Part shown: positions 1 to 12,639 of the stretch, one piece after another
Layout: each line of letters begins with the position of its first letter
How positions within the stretch are numbered: position 1 is the stretch's first letter
Source: Pogostemon cablin
Lineage: Eukaryota > Streptophyta > Magnoliopsida > Lamiales > Lamiaceae
Direction of reading: 5' to 3'
Assembly: GCA_023678885.1 (NCBI GenBank)
Contig: CM042955.1
Coordinates: 16,875,835 to 16,939,834, forward strand
Length of the DNA stretch: 64,000 nucleotides
The notes under the pieces: generated by a model
Database searches by the model: none
Seen by the model: the letters and a program-made list of their open reading frames with translations, nothing else
What the model was told of the DNA's origin: nothing
Position numbers and translations under genes: made by a program

Positions 1-1576
1 ACCGAAATCGGAGCGGATCTCAGTTCGTGATGAAGGAGACTACGCTCTAAAATCAACACAACTGCGAAAGGAATAGGATGCCGGTGGCGGCGAAAGAGTG
101 CCACCAACAGAAGTCGGCGTCAAAGCGGAAAAGTTAGAGAGGAGCGGAGACACTCAGATACATTTTTGTTTGGCGAAGTTAGACATCTTTAGCCGTTTAC
201 GTTATTTTGCTATACATTCGGCACAAAAATGGTATGTAAACAGTAATTCATTTCCAGCCGTTTGCACTATTTTTTTCACTAAAAATAAAAAATTCATTTA
301 ATTTTTATTTAATTTTGTCAACATAATTAAAATTATTATACATTTAATTTTGATATTTATCTTTAATTTAAACAAAATTAATATATTTTAAATATTTAAA
401 AAATATTTATTAATTAATAAAAATTTTATTTTTATATTTAAATCTCATATTTATTTTAATTGCTTTTTTAAAATATACTATATTTGTAAGTAATATTATC
501 TCATAACAATAAAATATTAATGTATAATTATTTTATTAAAAAAAGAAATAGAATATTAAAAAAATAAAATATTAAAAAAAAGTATAAAAGAATAGGATAT
601 TAAATAGAACATATTAATATATTTGGAAGTATTATTTATTTTATGCAATAAATAAAGTAGGATATTAAAAAAAAAAAAAAAGGAAATGAAGTCAACGTTT
701 GCAGCGGCATCACCACCGCAAATTGGTGTGAAAATGGCAACCAACACAAAAATGCCGCAGCTGCTGGAATCCAATTCTCACCGCATATTAACTTTTCACC
801 GCATTTTGGTGCTTTCTTGGAGTTGCCCTTAGAGAGGACGATGTGCTGGCTGAACGGAAACACAACCTACGTTTTTTTTTTGGCGTGTATAGAGTATGTT
901 TGTTTTTTTATTAATAATATTTTATGAAAAAATTAATAGAAAATTTGTTAAAATATGATTAGTAAACCGTCCGTTAATTGTAAGATTGTATTCATTTTTT
1001 AATTTGAGTATGTTAAATTTTAATTTCATGATAATTTGCGAAGAGAAAGTTTTTTTTAGAAATTACATACGTCGTTACGATTTATTAAACGTACTAAAAT
1101 ATTTATTATATAGATAAAATATGTTTAATAATTATTAAAATATGTTTTCTACATTACAATGAATTATACATCAAATTATGATTTTAGTGTGATAATAAAC
1201 ATATTTTGGTGATTGACATTGTCTCGTTTGTGAATAATTGGATTAATCTTTTTAAATTTAATTTTCAACGTTTAACGTTTAAATTTTGTTAAAATTTTAA
1301 CTCAAAGTTTTAAAGCCCAAAACAATCGTCCCTCATTGATTGTGTTTTCAAAACTCCTAATTTCATTTACTTCATGAATAACAATGGGTGTCGGGCCAAC
1401 ATTTAAATATTTAAAGCCCAAATCCAACGTTAATTCTTTCTTTTTTATTTGTACATTAAAAAAAAAATCAAAAGTATTACAGATTTATTTGTCATTATGT
1501 ATTATAACAAATGTAAATTCTATTTTATTGTTTAAATATTTTTCAAATTCTTTTCGAGAAAAATATTAGTCCATTG

Positions 1577-1577
<1 letters not shown>
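1..1577. other. AT-rich intergenic DNA, no supported gene
   Basis: The first 130 bases are GC-richer and could be the edge of a gene outside the window, but no conserved protein is visible. From about 300 onward the sequence is dominated by A/T runs. Short open frames here are low-complexity and have no recognisable motif. Confidence 0.5.

Positions 1578-1578
<1 letters not shown>

Positions 1579-1618
<40 letters not shown>
1579..1618. repeat. (AT)n microsatellite
   Basis: An uninterrupted AT dinucleotide run of about 20 units. Similar runs lie at about 4287-4349, 11029-11054, 11204-11243, 54797-54838 and 56642-56680. Confidence 0.95.
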
Positions 1619-1621
<3 letters not shown>

Positions 1622-1744
1622 TTTTATTACTTAATAAATAAATATACAAAGAGGAAATATATTAATATTAATTAAATATTTATTTATTACTATGAAATTT
1701 AAATAAATTAATTCTTAAAATAAATAAATAGTTGATAATTAATA

Positions 1745-2600
1745 TAATTATTTGAACTTAAATCCAAGTTAAGTGGACTTAACCCAAGTCAAACCTTCCC
1801 CAAATATGTTATGTGGACCTGACCTAAATCAAGTAAGCCCGAAATATTTCAAGTGGATCTAGATCTAATTCAAGACAAGCAAGCCCAAATCAAATCTAAT
1901 AGATGTAATTAAATTAAATATGTTCAATTCAACTTTAACATGGCTAATTAAATTCAGTCTAGCATATACTTAATTAAATTGGACAAGTCCAATTCAAGTG
2001 TGAACGCAATTTTTGCCACTAGAAAATATATGTAATGGTTATTTCTTTCACCCATAAATAAGGGTCTTCAGTCTTTATTTCAATAATTTGATGATAAAAA
2101 AAACCCTACAGAGACTTGGAATTTTTTTGCCTACAATTAGAGATCAAATTCAACTAAAGTTATTCAGTGTTCTTCGCGGATTCAACGACGTTCTTTAAGC
2201 TCCACGATCTTCATCCCAGAAGACTCCAGAAACAACACTCGATCTAAGATCAAGGTGCTAAGCCCTCAGATTCAACATTTCTTCCCGTCCAATTCATCTA
2301 GCATTATCTGTGAAGTCAACGATGTTCCACCATATTCAACGGCGTGTTTCGTAGAAATCTCTCAAGTCAACATTCGATCCAAGCAAATGCTCGACGCCTC
2401 CGTACAAACATTATAAAACCCCCTAATTCATAGCTCGAACAAGTTTCATCCGAAGATCCAGCTTAGAAGTAAACTAAATAGAGAAATCAGATGATAGATA
2501 TAAATTGTTTCTTAAATTCTCAAGTTCAATCCATCTCGAATTATCTTTGTAATATTCTCTTGTGTTTATTATTTAATAACTTCAAAATTTGTTGATACAA
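1745..2600 (+). mobile_element. Solo-LTR-like retroelement remnant
   Basis: This stretch has the composition of a plant retrotransposon LTR: a TATA-like box followed by 'ataaatagg'-type sequence near 2055-2065, a GC-richer transcribed-like segment with repeated 'tcaacg' and 'cgatc' words at 2150-2450, and a T-rich end with 'ttgtaatattctcttg' before 2560. No coding domain (gag, protease, RT) is present. The ends and a target duplication could not be fixed, so this is a weak call. Confidence 0.3.
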
Positions 2601-2614
2601 TATATATATATATA

Positions 2615-2905
2615 TACTCCCTCCATCCCCCTTTAAAAAAGTCCATTTTTTTCCAATCCCCTTGAAAAAATGTCATTCCGCTCAAAGTGTTTCATTTCAT
2701 TTTTTATATACATGGGACCCACACACCCACTAATAGAATTATCGTTGCACATTAGATAATAATATTATTTAATTCAATTAAAATATGAGACTCACATATC
2801 TACCAATACAACTACCACTACAAATTAATAATAGTAATACTCTTTAATTTGCGTGAAAAATAAAAGACTTTTTTTTAATGGACATATGGAGGGACAAATT
2901 GAGTA
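2615..2905. mobile_element. Stowaway-like MITE
   Basis: It starts TA-CTCCCTCCATCCCC and ends with the inverse (ATGGAGGGACAAATTGAG-TA). The TA dinucleotide at each end matches the Stowaway (Tc1/mariner-type) target duplication. The inside is non-coding and shares 'catgggacccacac' and 'caactaccactaca' with the copy at 6681. Confidence 0.7.
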
Positions 2906-3128
2906 TATATAAAAATAATAAAAATTTTATTTATTTTTAATTTAATGATGATCATCTAACATTTTGGGATGACTAGGTTAATTGGAAATTGAAAACAGAA
3001 TAGTACCGTCACGTTCCAAGTTTTACACGGAAATTGGATTTTATTTGTATTTTTATTTTCGGAACATATGTGTCTTCATGTGAATGTAAGAGTTTTTTCG
3101 GTTTAGCATTTATCTTTTTTGACAAATT

Positions 3129-3353
3129 CTATTGTGAGACAGCTTTTGTGAGACGTGTTAAAGTATGTTTAATGGCTGTTAAAGTATATTTTCAAAAGTA
3201 TGCTTAATTATATATTAAAGTATAATTTTAATGTGTTATAATACAATTTATTATTGACATACTTTAATTACAAATAAACATATTTTATCTATACAATAAG
3301 CATACTTTATTGATGGATCGATCCGTCTCACAAAATAACTCGTCTCATTAGAG
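3129..3353. mobile_element. MITE with GTGAGAC/GTCTCAC inverted ends
   Basis: The left end (ctattgtgagacagc...tttgtgagacg) is matched in inverse at the right end (ccgtctcacaaaataactcgtctcattagag). The inside is AT-rich with repeated 'aaagtat' words. Related copies carry 'gtctcaca' near 10110-10145 and 31205-31346. The superfamily was not determined. Confidence 0.5.
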
Positions 3354-3660
3354 AGTATCTCATATTTTTTATACCGATCAACTATGCACTCCAATTCCTA
3401 AAATTAGAATTTATATATCCTCCTTGTCAAATGTGAACCAGGGTGTTAGACAGTACATCAAGCATGCATTTTCCATCGATGAATTTAATCACAATGCGCC
3501 ATTCAGAATTTAATCTCACCTCCACCTTTCAGCATTTCTCATTATTCATTGGGAATTTATAATTTTTTATTTATTAAATTCGTGTCATTGTCACCCCTAA
3601 TTCTAAATGTTACTTTGTTAAACATTAAGGTTTACGTTTTGATTTTTCACAAAATATAGT

Positions 3661-3875
3661 ATACTCCTTTCGTCCGCTTCTAAGGTATTCGTTTTACTAT
3701 TTTTTTGCGTTCGCTTCAAATGTATCAATTTCCCATATTTAGTAAAAAAATACTCCACACAATATGCCCATCATTTCCCTCTAATGCAACTACTCACTTT
3801 ACATATAATAACAATACTCCTTAATCAACGTGCAAAAAATAAATGGATACCTTAGAACTAGACGGAGGAAGTAAT
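3661..3875. mobile_element. Stowaway-like MITE
   Basis: The terminal inverted repeats are ACTCCTTTCGTCCGCTTCTA at the left and the inverse of ACTTCCTCCGTCTAGTTCTA at the right, with TA at both edges. It is about 215 bp and non-coding. Confidence 0.65.
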
Positions 3876-4030
3876 ATTTTAATGGGTAGAAAGATATTCC
3901 CTCCGTTCTAGAAGATTATTCACTCTTTACTCGTGGTCCCACATAATTGTTCATCTCCCATAAAGGGAAATATAATTCAAATCTAACACCTAAAAAATAC
4001 TGTACACATATATCATTCAAATCTAACACC

Positions 4031-4281
4031 TAAAAAAATATGTACACGTTAATTTCAAAGGCAAAAACTCCTGTGCTCCCGGTAGGGTTGTCAATTTTAC
4101 CCGTCGGGTCGGGTTACCCGCGGGTACCCGGGTGATCGGGTAAGGATAGGGTAGGCAAAATCGGGTAGAGGATCGGGTAATACCCGCACCCGAAAAAAAA
4201 TCAGCGGGTGAGGGTAGGGTACGGGTTCACATGTTATACCCGCGTACCCGACCCGATACCCGACCCGTTTACCCGTTTAGA

Positions 4282-4353
<72 letters not shown>

Positions 4354-5038
4354 CTAATTTAATATTAATATTAATATAATTACTTTAAACATTATTACAT
4401 TGTCTATTCATCATGATTTTGATATACTTATTTGGTGGAAGACTCAAGGGATTAAGTATCCTACATTGCCTATTTCTCATGTTATTATATTTACTATGTT
4501 AATTTCTTGTTGTTGTACTTGGATGGAATATTATTTTCTATTATGGACTTTATTTTTATTTTATGTTTAATTTGATGTTTTGTGTTGATCACTTGATTGT
4601 AAGAGGAAAAAACTTATATCATGGGAAGTTGCGGGTCGGTTCGGGTCGGGTTGGCCCGCTTTAGTTACTGCGGGTATCCGTATTTTACCCGTGTTATATA
4701 TCCGTCTATTATTTTATTGCGGGTATCCGTATACCCGCGGGTAATCCGTTTATCTGATGGACAAACCCGTATCCTACCCGCTGCTAACATTGAAGGTAAT
4801 AGGGTAGGGTACGGATAGGGTAATTGGGTAGCGGGTAGTAGGTGGATTTGTTAAACCCGTACCCTACCCTACCCGTTTACATCCCTAGCTCCCGGGACAT
4901 GCCGTGTCCTCATGTGAACACAACTCTCCCCTTCCATATTCTATTTAAACCTAAAAAAATATGTACACGAATTTCAAAGGCAAAAGCTCTTGTGTCTCCA
5001 TGTGAACACAACTCTCCCCATCCATATTCTATTTAAAC
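4031..5038. repeat. Tandem duplication split by a hAT insertion
   Basis: A unit running from 'taaaaaaatatgtacacg' through 'aatttcaaaggcaaaa', 'catgtgaacacaactctccc' and 'tccatattctatttaaac' occurs twice. The first copy is 4031-4082 plus 4888-4949 and is interrupted by the hAT element. The second copy is about 4950-5038. The duplication is therefore older than, or independent of, the insertion. Confidence 0.7.
4083..4887. mobile_element. Non-autonomous hAT-type element
   Basis: The ends are TAGGGTTGTCAATTTTACCC and, in inverse, TAGGGATGTAAACGGGTAGG. They are flanked by a perfect 8-bp direct repeat, gctcccgg, at 4075-4082 and 4888-4895. An 8-bp duplication and TAGGG ends fit the hAT superfamily. 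The subterminal regions are packed with ACCCG/CGGGT words in both orientations, a typical transposase-binding array. The middle holds a long (AT)n run and AT-rich filler. No transposase is encoded; open frames at 4621-4818 and 4842-5036 are products of the repeat array. Confidence 0.85.
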
Positions 5039-6680
5039 TAGGGGTTTAAATTGTAAAGGACACAGAAATTGCAAAGGGACACAAAAGCTTCACTCAATTT
5101 CAAAATGTATCACCTCCCACAACATGAAATATCATTCAAATCTAACATCTCAAAAGTAATTAATTTTAAAAATTTCATCATTCTTTCTACACAACCTACT
5201 TTATACTTTATTTATTATCTAAAAATACTACATCACCTTTAAAAGTCAACATAATTAGTCAAAAGGTAACTTTTTCTTAATATCCATGATAAATTAAGGG
5301 TGAACTTTTTTTAGTGATGCTGTGAGCAATATTTACTAATGTGTAGTATAAAATTGTATTAGTGTGTGTATGACCATATAAAATAATTAATTATTTAATG
5401 TGGCGCACTTTATAACAAAGGAAATGTAAGTTATAATTTAAGACAACTTAAAATGAAAAATGGACGAATTATTTAGTTATTTCTTTAGTTTTAGAGTGGT
5501 TGGAAAGGAATTATCGTGGAGGGGTTGACAGAATTGGTGGAAGGAACGCTACAAGAAAATCGATTCATAAAGACAAAGATACTCGTCATAATAATTTCTG
5601 TATACAGATATTTTGTTGTTATTAATTAATTTTCTTATCGTCAAAAGTGATTTAAATTTTTATGAGTGGAAAAGAAAAAGAAAGGGAGATAAGAAAGGAT
5701 AAAATTACTACAAGTACGAGACAATAATATTATAAATAGAGGAGTGAGGCTGTTGAGCATTGTGGGCGTGTCCTTCTGCAATTTTCGTATTTCTTTACAA
5801 TTTAAATTCCTAGCAATACATAAATTTTAATAAAATATGAAGGAGGAGGATTATGTTCACACGAGACACGACGTGTCCCGACGTCGTATAAGCTGTTGCC
5901 TAAATAGAATACTTATTATTGGATATTAAGTTTTGCCTAAATAGAATACTTATTATTGGATATTGAGTGAATGAAAATGATGATTATTGTTGAGCAATGC
6001 CCTTTGAAATTTTGGTTGGTTCGGTGGAATGAAATGCATCCTTTCCAATTAAGATTTTTCCTCATACATTGACAACACAGCGTTCACAGAACCTATATAT
6101 CGAGCCAAAAATCATAATACTATCATTATTCATTATTTTCAAATCTCAAATCATGAGCCTCATATTTTGGATTCTGAAAATACTGAATTGTCAAAACCAT
6201 AAAAACTACATTTATTATATCTAATAACTTATTGATCATGTTCATCTTTCATGCATTTTCTTTATTTTACTAGTACTTTTTTTTCTCTATTTTCATTTTT
6301 TCTCTCGCATATTCTTAACATATCATCACATTACACAATAATTTATATTTATATATATAATTAAATTAAATGACACTACACCAAAATTGATAACAATTAT
6401 AGATTATTACTCCCTACTTATAATTTTCAAAATCCATATAAACCTAAATAAACATATTTTATAGAGATTAATATAACAAGCCCTAATTTTTTTTTCAATT
6501 TTTATTTATATACTCTTAAGACCTCTTCACATATTAATGTCCACAAGCTTTAAATAGATTTGTTTGTACGTATGTAGGAATAAAAAAAATATATATTAGA
6601 TTAGTTGGATTTAATAAATTTAAAGTTATTTGTTTTGGGAATTTAAGTAGAATAAGTTTTAATTTTTATGTGAAGTTAAT
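5039..6680. other. AT-rich intergenic DNA, no supported gene
   Basis: No conserved protein is visible on either strand. A 32-bp direct repeat ('gcctaaatagaatacttattattggatatt' region) occurs twice at about 5900-5962. The words 'gttcacacgagacacg' and 'tgtcccgacg' near 5853-5885 recall the repeat unit at 4900-5040 in inverse. Confidence 0.5.
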
Positions 6681-8010
6681 GTACTCCCTCCCTGCCACCC
6701 AAAAGTTTTTTTTTGTCATTTTGATCGTCTCACCTAAATGGTTCATTTTTATTTTTTACACACATGGGACCCACACTCTCCCTTTAATTCAATTAAAATA
6801 TAGGGTCCACACTCCCACTAATACAACTACCACTACAATATAAATGATATTACGTTACACTTCACAGTAACACTTTTATTATATACAACACTTAATTGTA
6901 ACACTACTTAAAGTTTAATAATATGTAACACTTAGTTTATATGCAACATCAATAAGTTAACATTTTTATAAAAGTAATACTTTTTAAATAACACTTTTAT
7001 AAATATAACACTTTTGAGAGTACACTTTTTTATATGTAATATTTTATTAGTATCATTTTTCATATATTACACCTTTTATGTAACACTATGAAACATTTAA
7101 CACTATCATATTACATTTTTAAATACATAACATTTTATATAAATGAAATATATAATATTTATATAGTTTAAATAATTAAAAAAACTAACACTATTAAATA
7201 ATTTATATTATTATACAAGTTGAAAAAAATCTAAGCTCATATAAATAAAATTTTTATTATGTAAAATATTTATTATATTATACTCCGTATAAAAATATTA
7301 GTAATGTATGAAAATATATTTATATTTATTTAAAATAATTTTAATACATATAAATTTATTTATAATAAAAATATAATTTTAATTATACAATATGACTATT
7401 TTTAATTATTTAAATTATTATATTTTTTAATAAAATTATATCGTATAATATAATAATTTTTTAAAATTAGTTAGTATAATAACAACTCAAGTTTAAATGT
7501 ATTAGATGATTTTAAAAATTATATTTTAATAAATTAAATAAAAAGTGTTGATGTCATGTATAGTAAAATAAAAACTCAAAATAAACACAAAATTATAGTT
7601 AGTTAAGGTGGTGACGTAACTTATTCTATCTAATAGGTCAAATGTTCAAACCTGGTACGTGTACTTTTTTTTTCCTTATAAAATATGTTACATATAAAGA
7701 ATACCACATGTAACATTTATAAAGTATTAAATAAAGTTTTTATCTATTGTAATATTTTTTTAAAAGTGTTATTAATAATGTGTTACATATAAAGAATACC
7801 ACATGTAACATTTATAAAGTATTAAATAAAGTTTTTATCTATTGTAATATTTTTTTAAAAGTGTTATTAATGATCGAAATAGTATTGCTATAGACAATAA
7901 GCAGCATGAGCAAATATTGCACTATAAAAAATGTTACATATTAGCTAGAATAACATTTTTTTTATTAAATAACACTTTTAACGTGTTATGTAAAGCAAGT
8001 TATGTTATAG
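6681..8010. mobile_element. Stowaway-like left end followed by AT-rich 'TAACACTTT' element
   Basis: At 6681 a Stowaway-like end (gtactccctccctgccaccc) leads into the same internal words as the 2615 MITE, but the matching right end is missing. After 'aactaccactaca' at about 6836 the sequence changes to a block full of 'taacactttt/aaaagtgtta' words up to about 8010. This suggests a second element nested in the MITE. The ends of the inner block are not fixed. Confidence 0.35.
7686..7872. repeat. 95-bp perfect tandem duplication
   Basis: The 95-bp unit starting 'tgttacatataaagaatacc' at 7686 is repeated head to tail from 7781. The two copies are identical for about 91 bases, so the duplication is recent. 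Confidence 0.9.
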
Positions 8011-8494
8011 TGTACCCACTATACATTAAATAATAATATTCCTGTCAAATCAATGTATATAAGAGTAGAGTATTATGTATGTGAAAGTATGATGTGATGT
8101 GTATGAGAGATGTGTGAAATTTATATAATTGATTTTATTAAGCCCAAACTATAACAAGAAATTGATTAGATAATCCTAAATTTGGATTTAAATTAAAAAA
8201 AAAACAAAGCCTAAATAATAATTTTATAACATTGATGTAAATATGAACTGTTGACCCATTATTAAAATACAATTATATAATATATAAAGTATAATTATTG
8301 ATGGTTAAACTATCTTTAATATTTTTAATAAAATATGATAAATAATATATTAAAGTACGATTAATTTATGTGAGATAAATGAAGTGGAATGAGAGTGAAA
8401 GAGAGAAGAAAAAAAAATGCTACTCTTGGTAAGTTTTTCATTTAATTGTAGATGAGAAATCTAATAAATTTATTTCTTTTACTAATTTTATTGA

Positions 8495-9495
8495 GAGTGT
8501 TGTTATTTACGCATCCTTCTTTATTGAATACAACACTTTTAATGAATACACACTCTTTTTAATTTTTAAATTTCAATTTATACACACTCCTAAAATTCCG
8601 AAACTACCCTTAAAAAAATAAAATTATACACACATCCAATTCATTCATCTCTTAAATAGGTCTTTCTTCTCCATTGATAATCAACATGCAGCTTCGGAAA
8701 AAAAACCAACAGAGAAGAACGCCTGGCGAATTGGTGAAGGCACCGTGTGAAAAATGTCAATGTTAGGCATTAGGCAAAAAAATTTTATTTAACATTTTCT
8801 TCTTAAAGTCTATTTTTTAATGAAAACTAAGATCCAAAAATAAGGAAAATAAAATAGATGTAACGTTGAAGAATGAAGAATTGAAAGAAGGAACTTATAC
8901 TCGATGAGTAAAAATTAGGCATATTATTTTAATCATGAATTAGATTTACAACCAAAACTTCTCATAAAATTCATACTGCTGTGAGATTGATGTTGTCTGA
9001 CGAATTGGTGAAGCACGCTGTTTCATGAGATTTACAAGTTCTTGAATGGTTTCTAGGGTTATACCAATATTTCTTGAACTTTGGGATTTAAATGCGTACT
9101 GTCATGTGAACGCTTCTTACAATCATCATGGATATATAGATTATTCTGACAAAATTAATTATGAGAATTCAACAATGCACATCCCAATTCCTCTTATTAA
9201 TCATTTTTAAAAACCTCAAAGTTATAACATTCACTCTTGATGTAACGGTAGATTTCAAAGTTTTGAAGAAATTAGGAAACCCACAATTAACATCTATGAA
9301 ACTAAATTTTATTTCCTGTACCTGCGATTTTAACTTATTCTTCATTATTTTAAATATTTTAATGTTAAAAATGTATAAAATAAGGTGTGTATTTAATAAA
9401 TTAGGTGTAATTTAGTCATTTTAAAAATATTAATATTATTTTTATAATAATAGGATATGTATTCAATGGAAGGATGTGTGCAAATAAGATTACCC
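8495..9495. mobile_element. MULE-type non-autonomous element (copy A)
   Basis: The left end (gagtgttgttatttacgcat) is matched in inverse at the right end (gggtaatcttatttgcacac). The flanks are ttttattga (8486-8494) and ttttagtga (9496-9504), a 9-bp target duplication with one mismatch. A 9-bp duplication fits Mutator-like elements. The ends resemble those of the element at 35333-35977, but the interiors look unrelated. The interior includes a GC-richer part at about 8680-8760 ('gcctggcgaattggtgaagg'), which recurs weakly at about 9000 and may be captured DNA. No transposase is encoded. Confidence 0.65.
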
Positions 9496-9504
9496 TTTTA
9501 GTGA

Positions 9505-11022
9505 TTTTTATAGGGATATTGTATCATTTTTAAGTAATAAATAAATAATAAAGTAAGTTGTGTGAGTGATATTTTATAAAATATGATGTACTGAGATTAT
9601 TTGTTTTGAAAATTTTACTGTCATTGAAGAGTGAAAAATATAATGGGACAAACAAATGAGGAAAATAAAAAGATTGTAATGAAAAAATATAGAGATTATT
9701 TAAGTGTGCATGGAGTTAATTTTCATACACCCAATCCCGTCGTCCTGGCCAAACATCACCATTTATTTATTGCACGTATATTAATGAGTATTATTATTTT
9801 ATGTAAAGTATGTAGGTATATTAGAGAGATATAATGAGTAGTGGTGGGCAATTGGTGGACCCTTTTTACTTAAAAAATGATGTAATTTGGACGGGAAGCC
9901 CAATATAGTAAAATTGTGTTATTTGGACATGATGAAAGGAGTATTAATTACGAGAAAGACTTGTGTCATCTTATGGATTAACTTTTTGAAACAAATAAAA
10001 AATAATAATTTTTATAATGAAAAGTGATAATGGTACTGTAAACTATTTTATGAACAATACATAGCATTTATAAAATGTAATTATATTTTTAATAAAAATG
10101 ATTTCAGAAGCTCAAAATTGTCTCACCGGACGGTCTCACATAAGATTGGCTAATTAATTTTTTTTCATGTTTCGTAATGAATATATTACTTATTTTATTT
10201 TCAACTTTTTATTAAAAAATATTAATAAGAAATTTGTTGAAAAACTGTAAAATTTTGAATTTTATTGTATGGAGTATATTTTTTAACAAGCAATTTAATC
10301 AGTGCGTTGTACAGAAATAGATTTTAAAAATAAAATTATATGAATATAGATTTTTTGTAATAGTAAATATACTAATACAAAATCCGTATATTACACGGGA
10401 CATAAAATTACATAGTAAAATATATTTTTATAAAATTAATATGTATTAATTAAAAGAAATAAAAATAATAATGAACTAATTAATAAAATTTTAAAAGAAA
10501 AAAAATTGATAGCAAAGAAAATATTATAAAATAAATTAATGATGCATATTTTAATCTAAAGAAATAGATAAACTTAATTTACATATTATCAAAATAAAAA
10601 ATAATTTATAAAAAATTTAACGATAAATTATTAAAAAAGAAACATTAAAATTAAAAGAAGTAAAATTACTGATGAAGAAAAAATATTAAAACGAATTCAA
10701 TATATGTATTATTAAAAAAAAATGAATTTAATATATATTAATTTTTATTAAGACCAAATTAATCAAATAATTTGTATATTTGACTTTTACAAAGGAAGTG
10801 TGTAAAAATTTTTGGGACGTAGAAAATAATAAAATGAAAAATGAGTGAGACTTGCGTGCGCCAGGGTGCATGGGAACACATCCCGTGCCCCTTTAGAAAT
10901 TTAGTATTATGGGTAAGGGTACATTGCTTTGGTCTAAAGGGTATACACTTTAATTAATAAAAGGTACAACATTTTGTTCTAAAGTGTATACACTTTTCAT
11001 TAATATTTTATTTTATTTAGAA

Positions 11023-11059
<37 letters not shown>

Positions 11060-11201
11060 GAAAATATATCTCATACTAAATAATATTAATTAATAAATAT
11101 TTTAATAAATAAAAATAATAAATATAATTAATAATTAAAAAATCAACAAAAATTGTGGAATCGACAACTCATCAAAATCAAACTCTCATTTAGTATATTA
11201 A

Positions 11202-11247
<46 letters not shown>

Positions 11248-11300
11248 TGGAATAAAACATCCAATTCAAAAATATTTAATTATTAGGATGAGACGAAGGG
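9505..11300. other. AT-rich intergenic DNA with MITE debris
   Basis: No supported gene. A 'gtctcaccggacggtctcacataag' end near 10120-10145 belongs to the GTCTCAC MITE family. 'gggtgcatgggaacacatcccgtgcc' at 10864-10890 resembles the repeat near 4900-5040. The rest is A/T runs and two (AT)n tracts. Confidence 0.45.
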
Positions 11301-11307
11301 AATACAT

Positions 11308-11695
11308 AATTAAGTAATTAAAATATCTCAATAGGACTCATCCGTCCCATTAATACAATCATTCATTATATATTAAAATATTATTTATCTCATCTCAATA
11401 CACATTAAAATACTAAATTTCTTAATCCCCATGCAAAAAATAAATATAATTATTAGAATGGGACGAAGGGAATAATTGGGTATTTTATTCTAACGGTTAT
11501 ATATTTTTTTATGTATGAGACCCACACAATTAAGTAATGAAAATATCTCAATATGACTCATCCGCCACATTAATACAATCATCCACTATACATTAAAATA
11601 TTATTTATCTCACCTCAATACACATTAAAATACTAAAATTCTTAATCCTCATGCAAAAAATAAATATAACTATTAGAATGGGACGAAGAGAATGC
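11308..11695. repeat. About 220-bp tandem duplication of Stowaway-like sequence
   Basis: A unit from 'aattaagtaattaaaatatctcaata' to 'gaatgggacgaagggaat' (11308-11474) is repeated with about 10% differences from 11528 to 11695. Both copies end in a Stowaway-like terminus (gggacgaaggga), so a MITE appears to have been duplicated together with its flank. Confidence 0.7.
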
Positions 11696-12360
11696 ATTAT
11701 ATTATGATGGTATACATATTTAGTTTAGTTCTTTATGTGTAATGAATTAAATAGTATTTAGTTGAATCGATGTTATACGACCCTTATTCGTTTTTCATGT
11801 ATAAAAAATTAATATAATTATAAAAAGTCAACATTTTTAAAATTTTTATTAGTATTTATATTTCATTACATAATCATATGTTAAGGTATAAACAATTTCA
11901 AATAATGGTCTTAATTACTCAACATTATTTTCAAATACAATCCAAAATTTTCCAATAATTAACTCAAATTGAAATAAATTTTAACATGTTAATTGATAAA
12001 AAAAACATATAAAAGAATATCTTTAATTTTAATTATTTTGTTGGACATAAAATTATTAGAATTAAAAAATGTGATAGATTTTAAGAATGGATGTACGAAG
12101 TTGGTTGTGTTTAGAATTAGTAGGAGTATAACTTATAGATTTATTTAGAGTTGGTATCGTTCCCCAACACACAGCGTGCCTAGATGGAATATAAGAATTT
12201 TTAGTATTAAATTCTTGTGTTCACATGGGCTACTATTTGTTTGGGGCATACAAGTTTTTGCCTTTATTAATGAGTAATTCTCACACTTCACAAGTTTGCA
12301 ATTTTAGTTATCATTTTCGCTATTAAACATGATCATCTTTACTAGTATCACTTTTTCATT

Positions 12361-12639
12361 TACTCCCTCCGTCCCATAATACTTTTCCCACTTTCTTCAT
12401 TTGTTTGTCCCACAAAACTTTTCACAAAAAAAAACATCACTTTATCCAACAACCTCAAAAGTTACTTTAATTTCAAATTTGTCACTCATTTTTCACACAC
12501 ATATCATTACTTTATATTTTTTTATTATCTAAAAATACTACAATACCTTCCAAAGTCAATAAAGTTGGTCAAAAAGTTTAACTTTTCTTAAACAACGTGG
12601 AACAATAAACGTTAAAAGTTTTCCGGGCCGGAAGGAGTA
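12361..12639. mobile_element. Stowaway-like MITE nested in an older MITE
   Basis: The ends are TA-CTCCCTCCGTCCCATAATAC and the inverse of CTCCTTCCGGCCCGGAAAAC, flanked by TA. The surrounding sequence (about 12300-12360 and 12640-12765) reads as the two halves of a 'tatcac...ataacattacca...ctctcacataag' MITE like that at 31205-31346. The Stowaway appears to have inserted into it. Confidence 0.65.

Noticed and set aside
4621..5036. Open frames in the hAT element
   Set aside because: They are translations of the ACCCG/CGGGT array and do not resemble a transposase.
9161..9415. Open frame inside MULE element A
   Set aside because: AT-driven codons with no similarity to a transposase or host protein.
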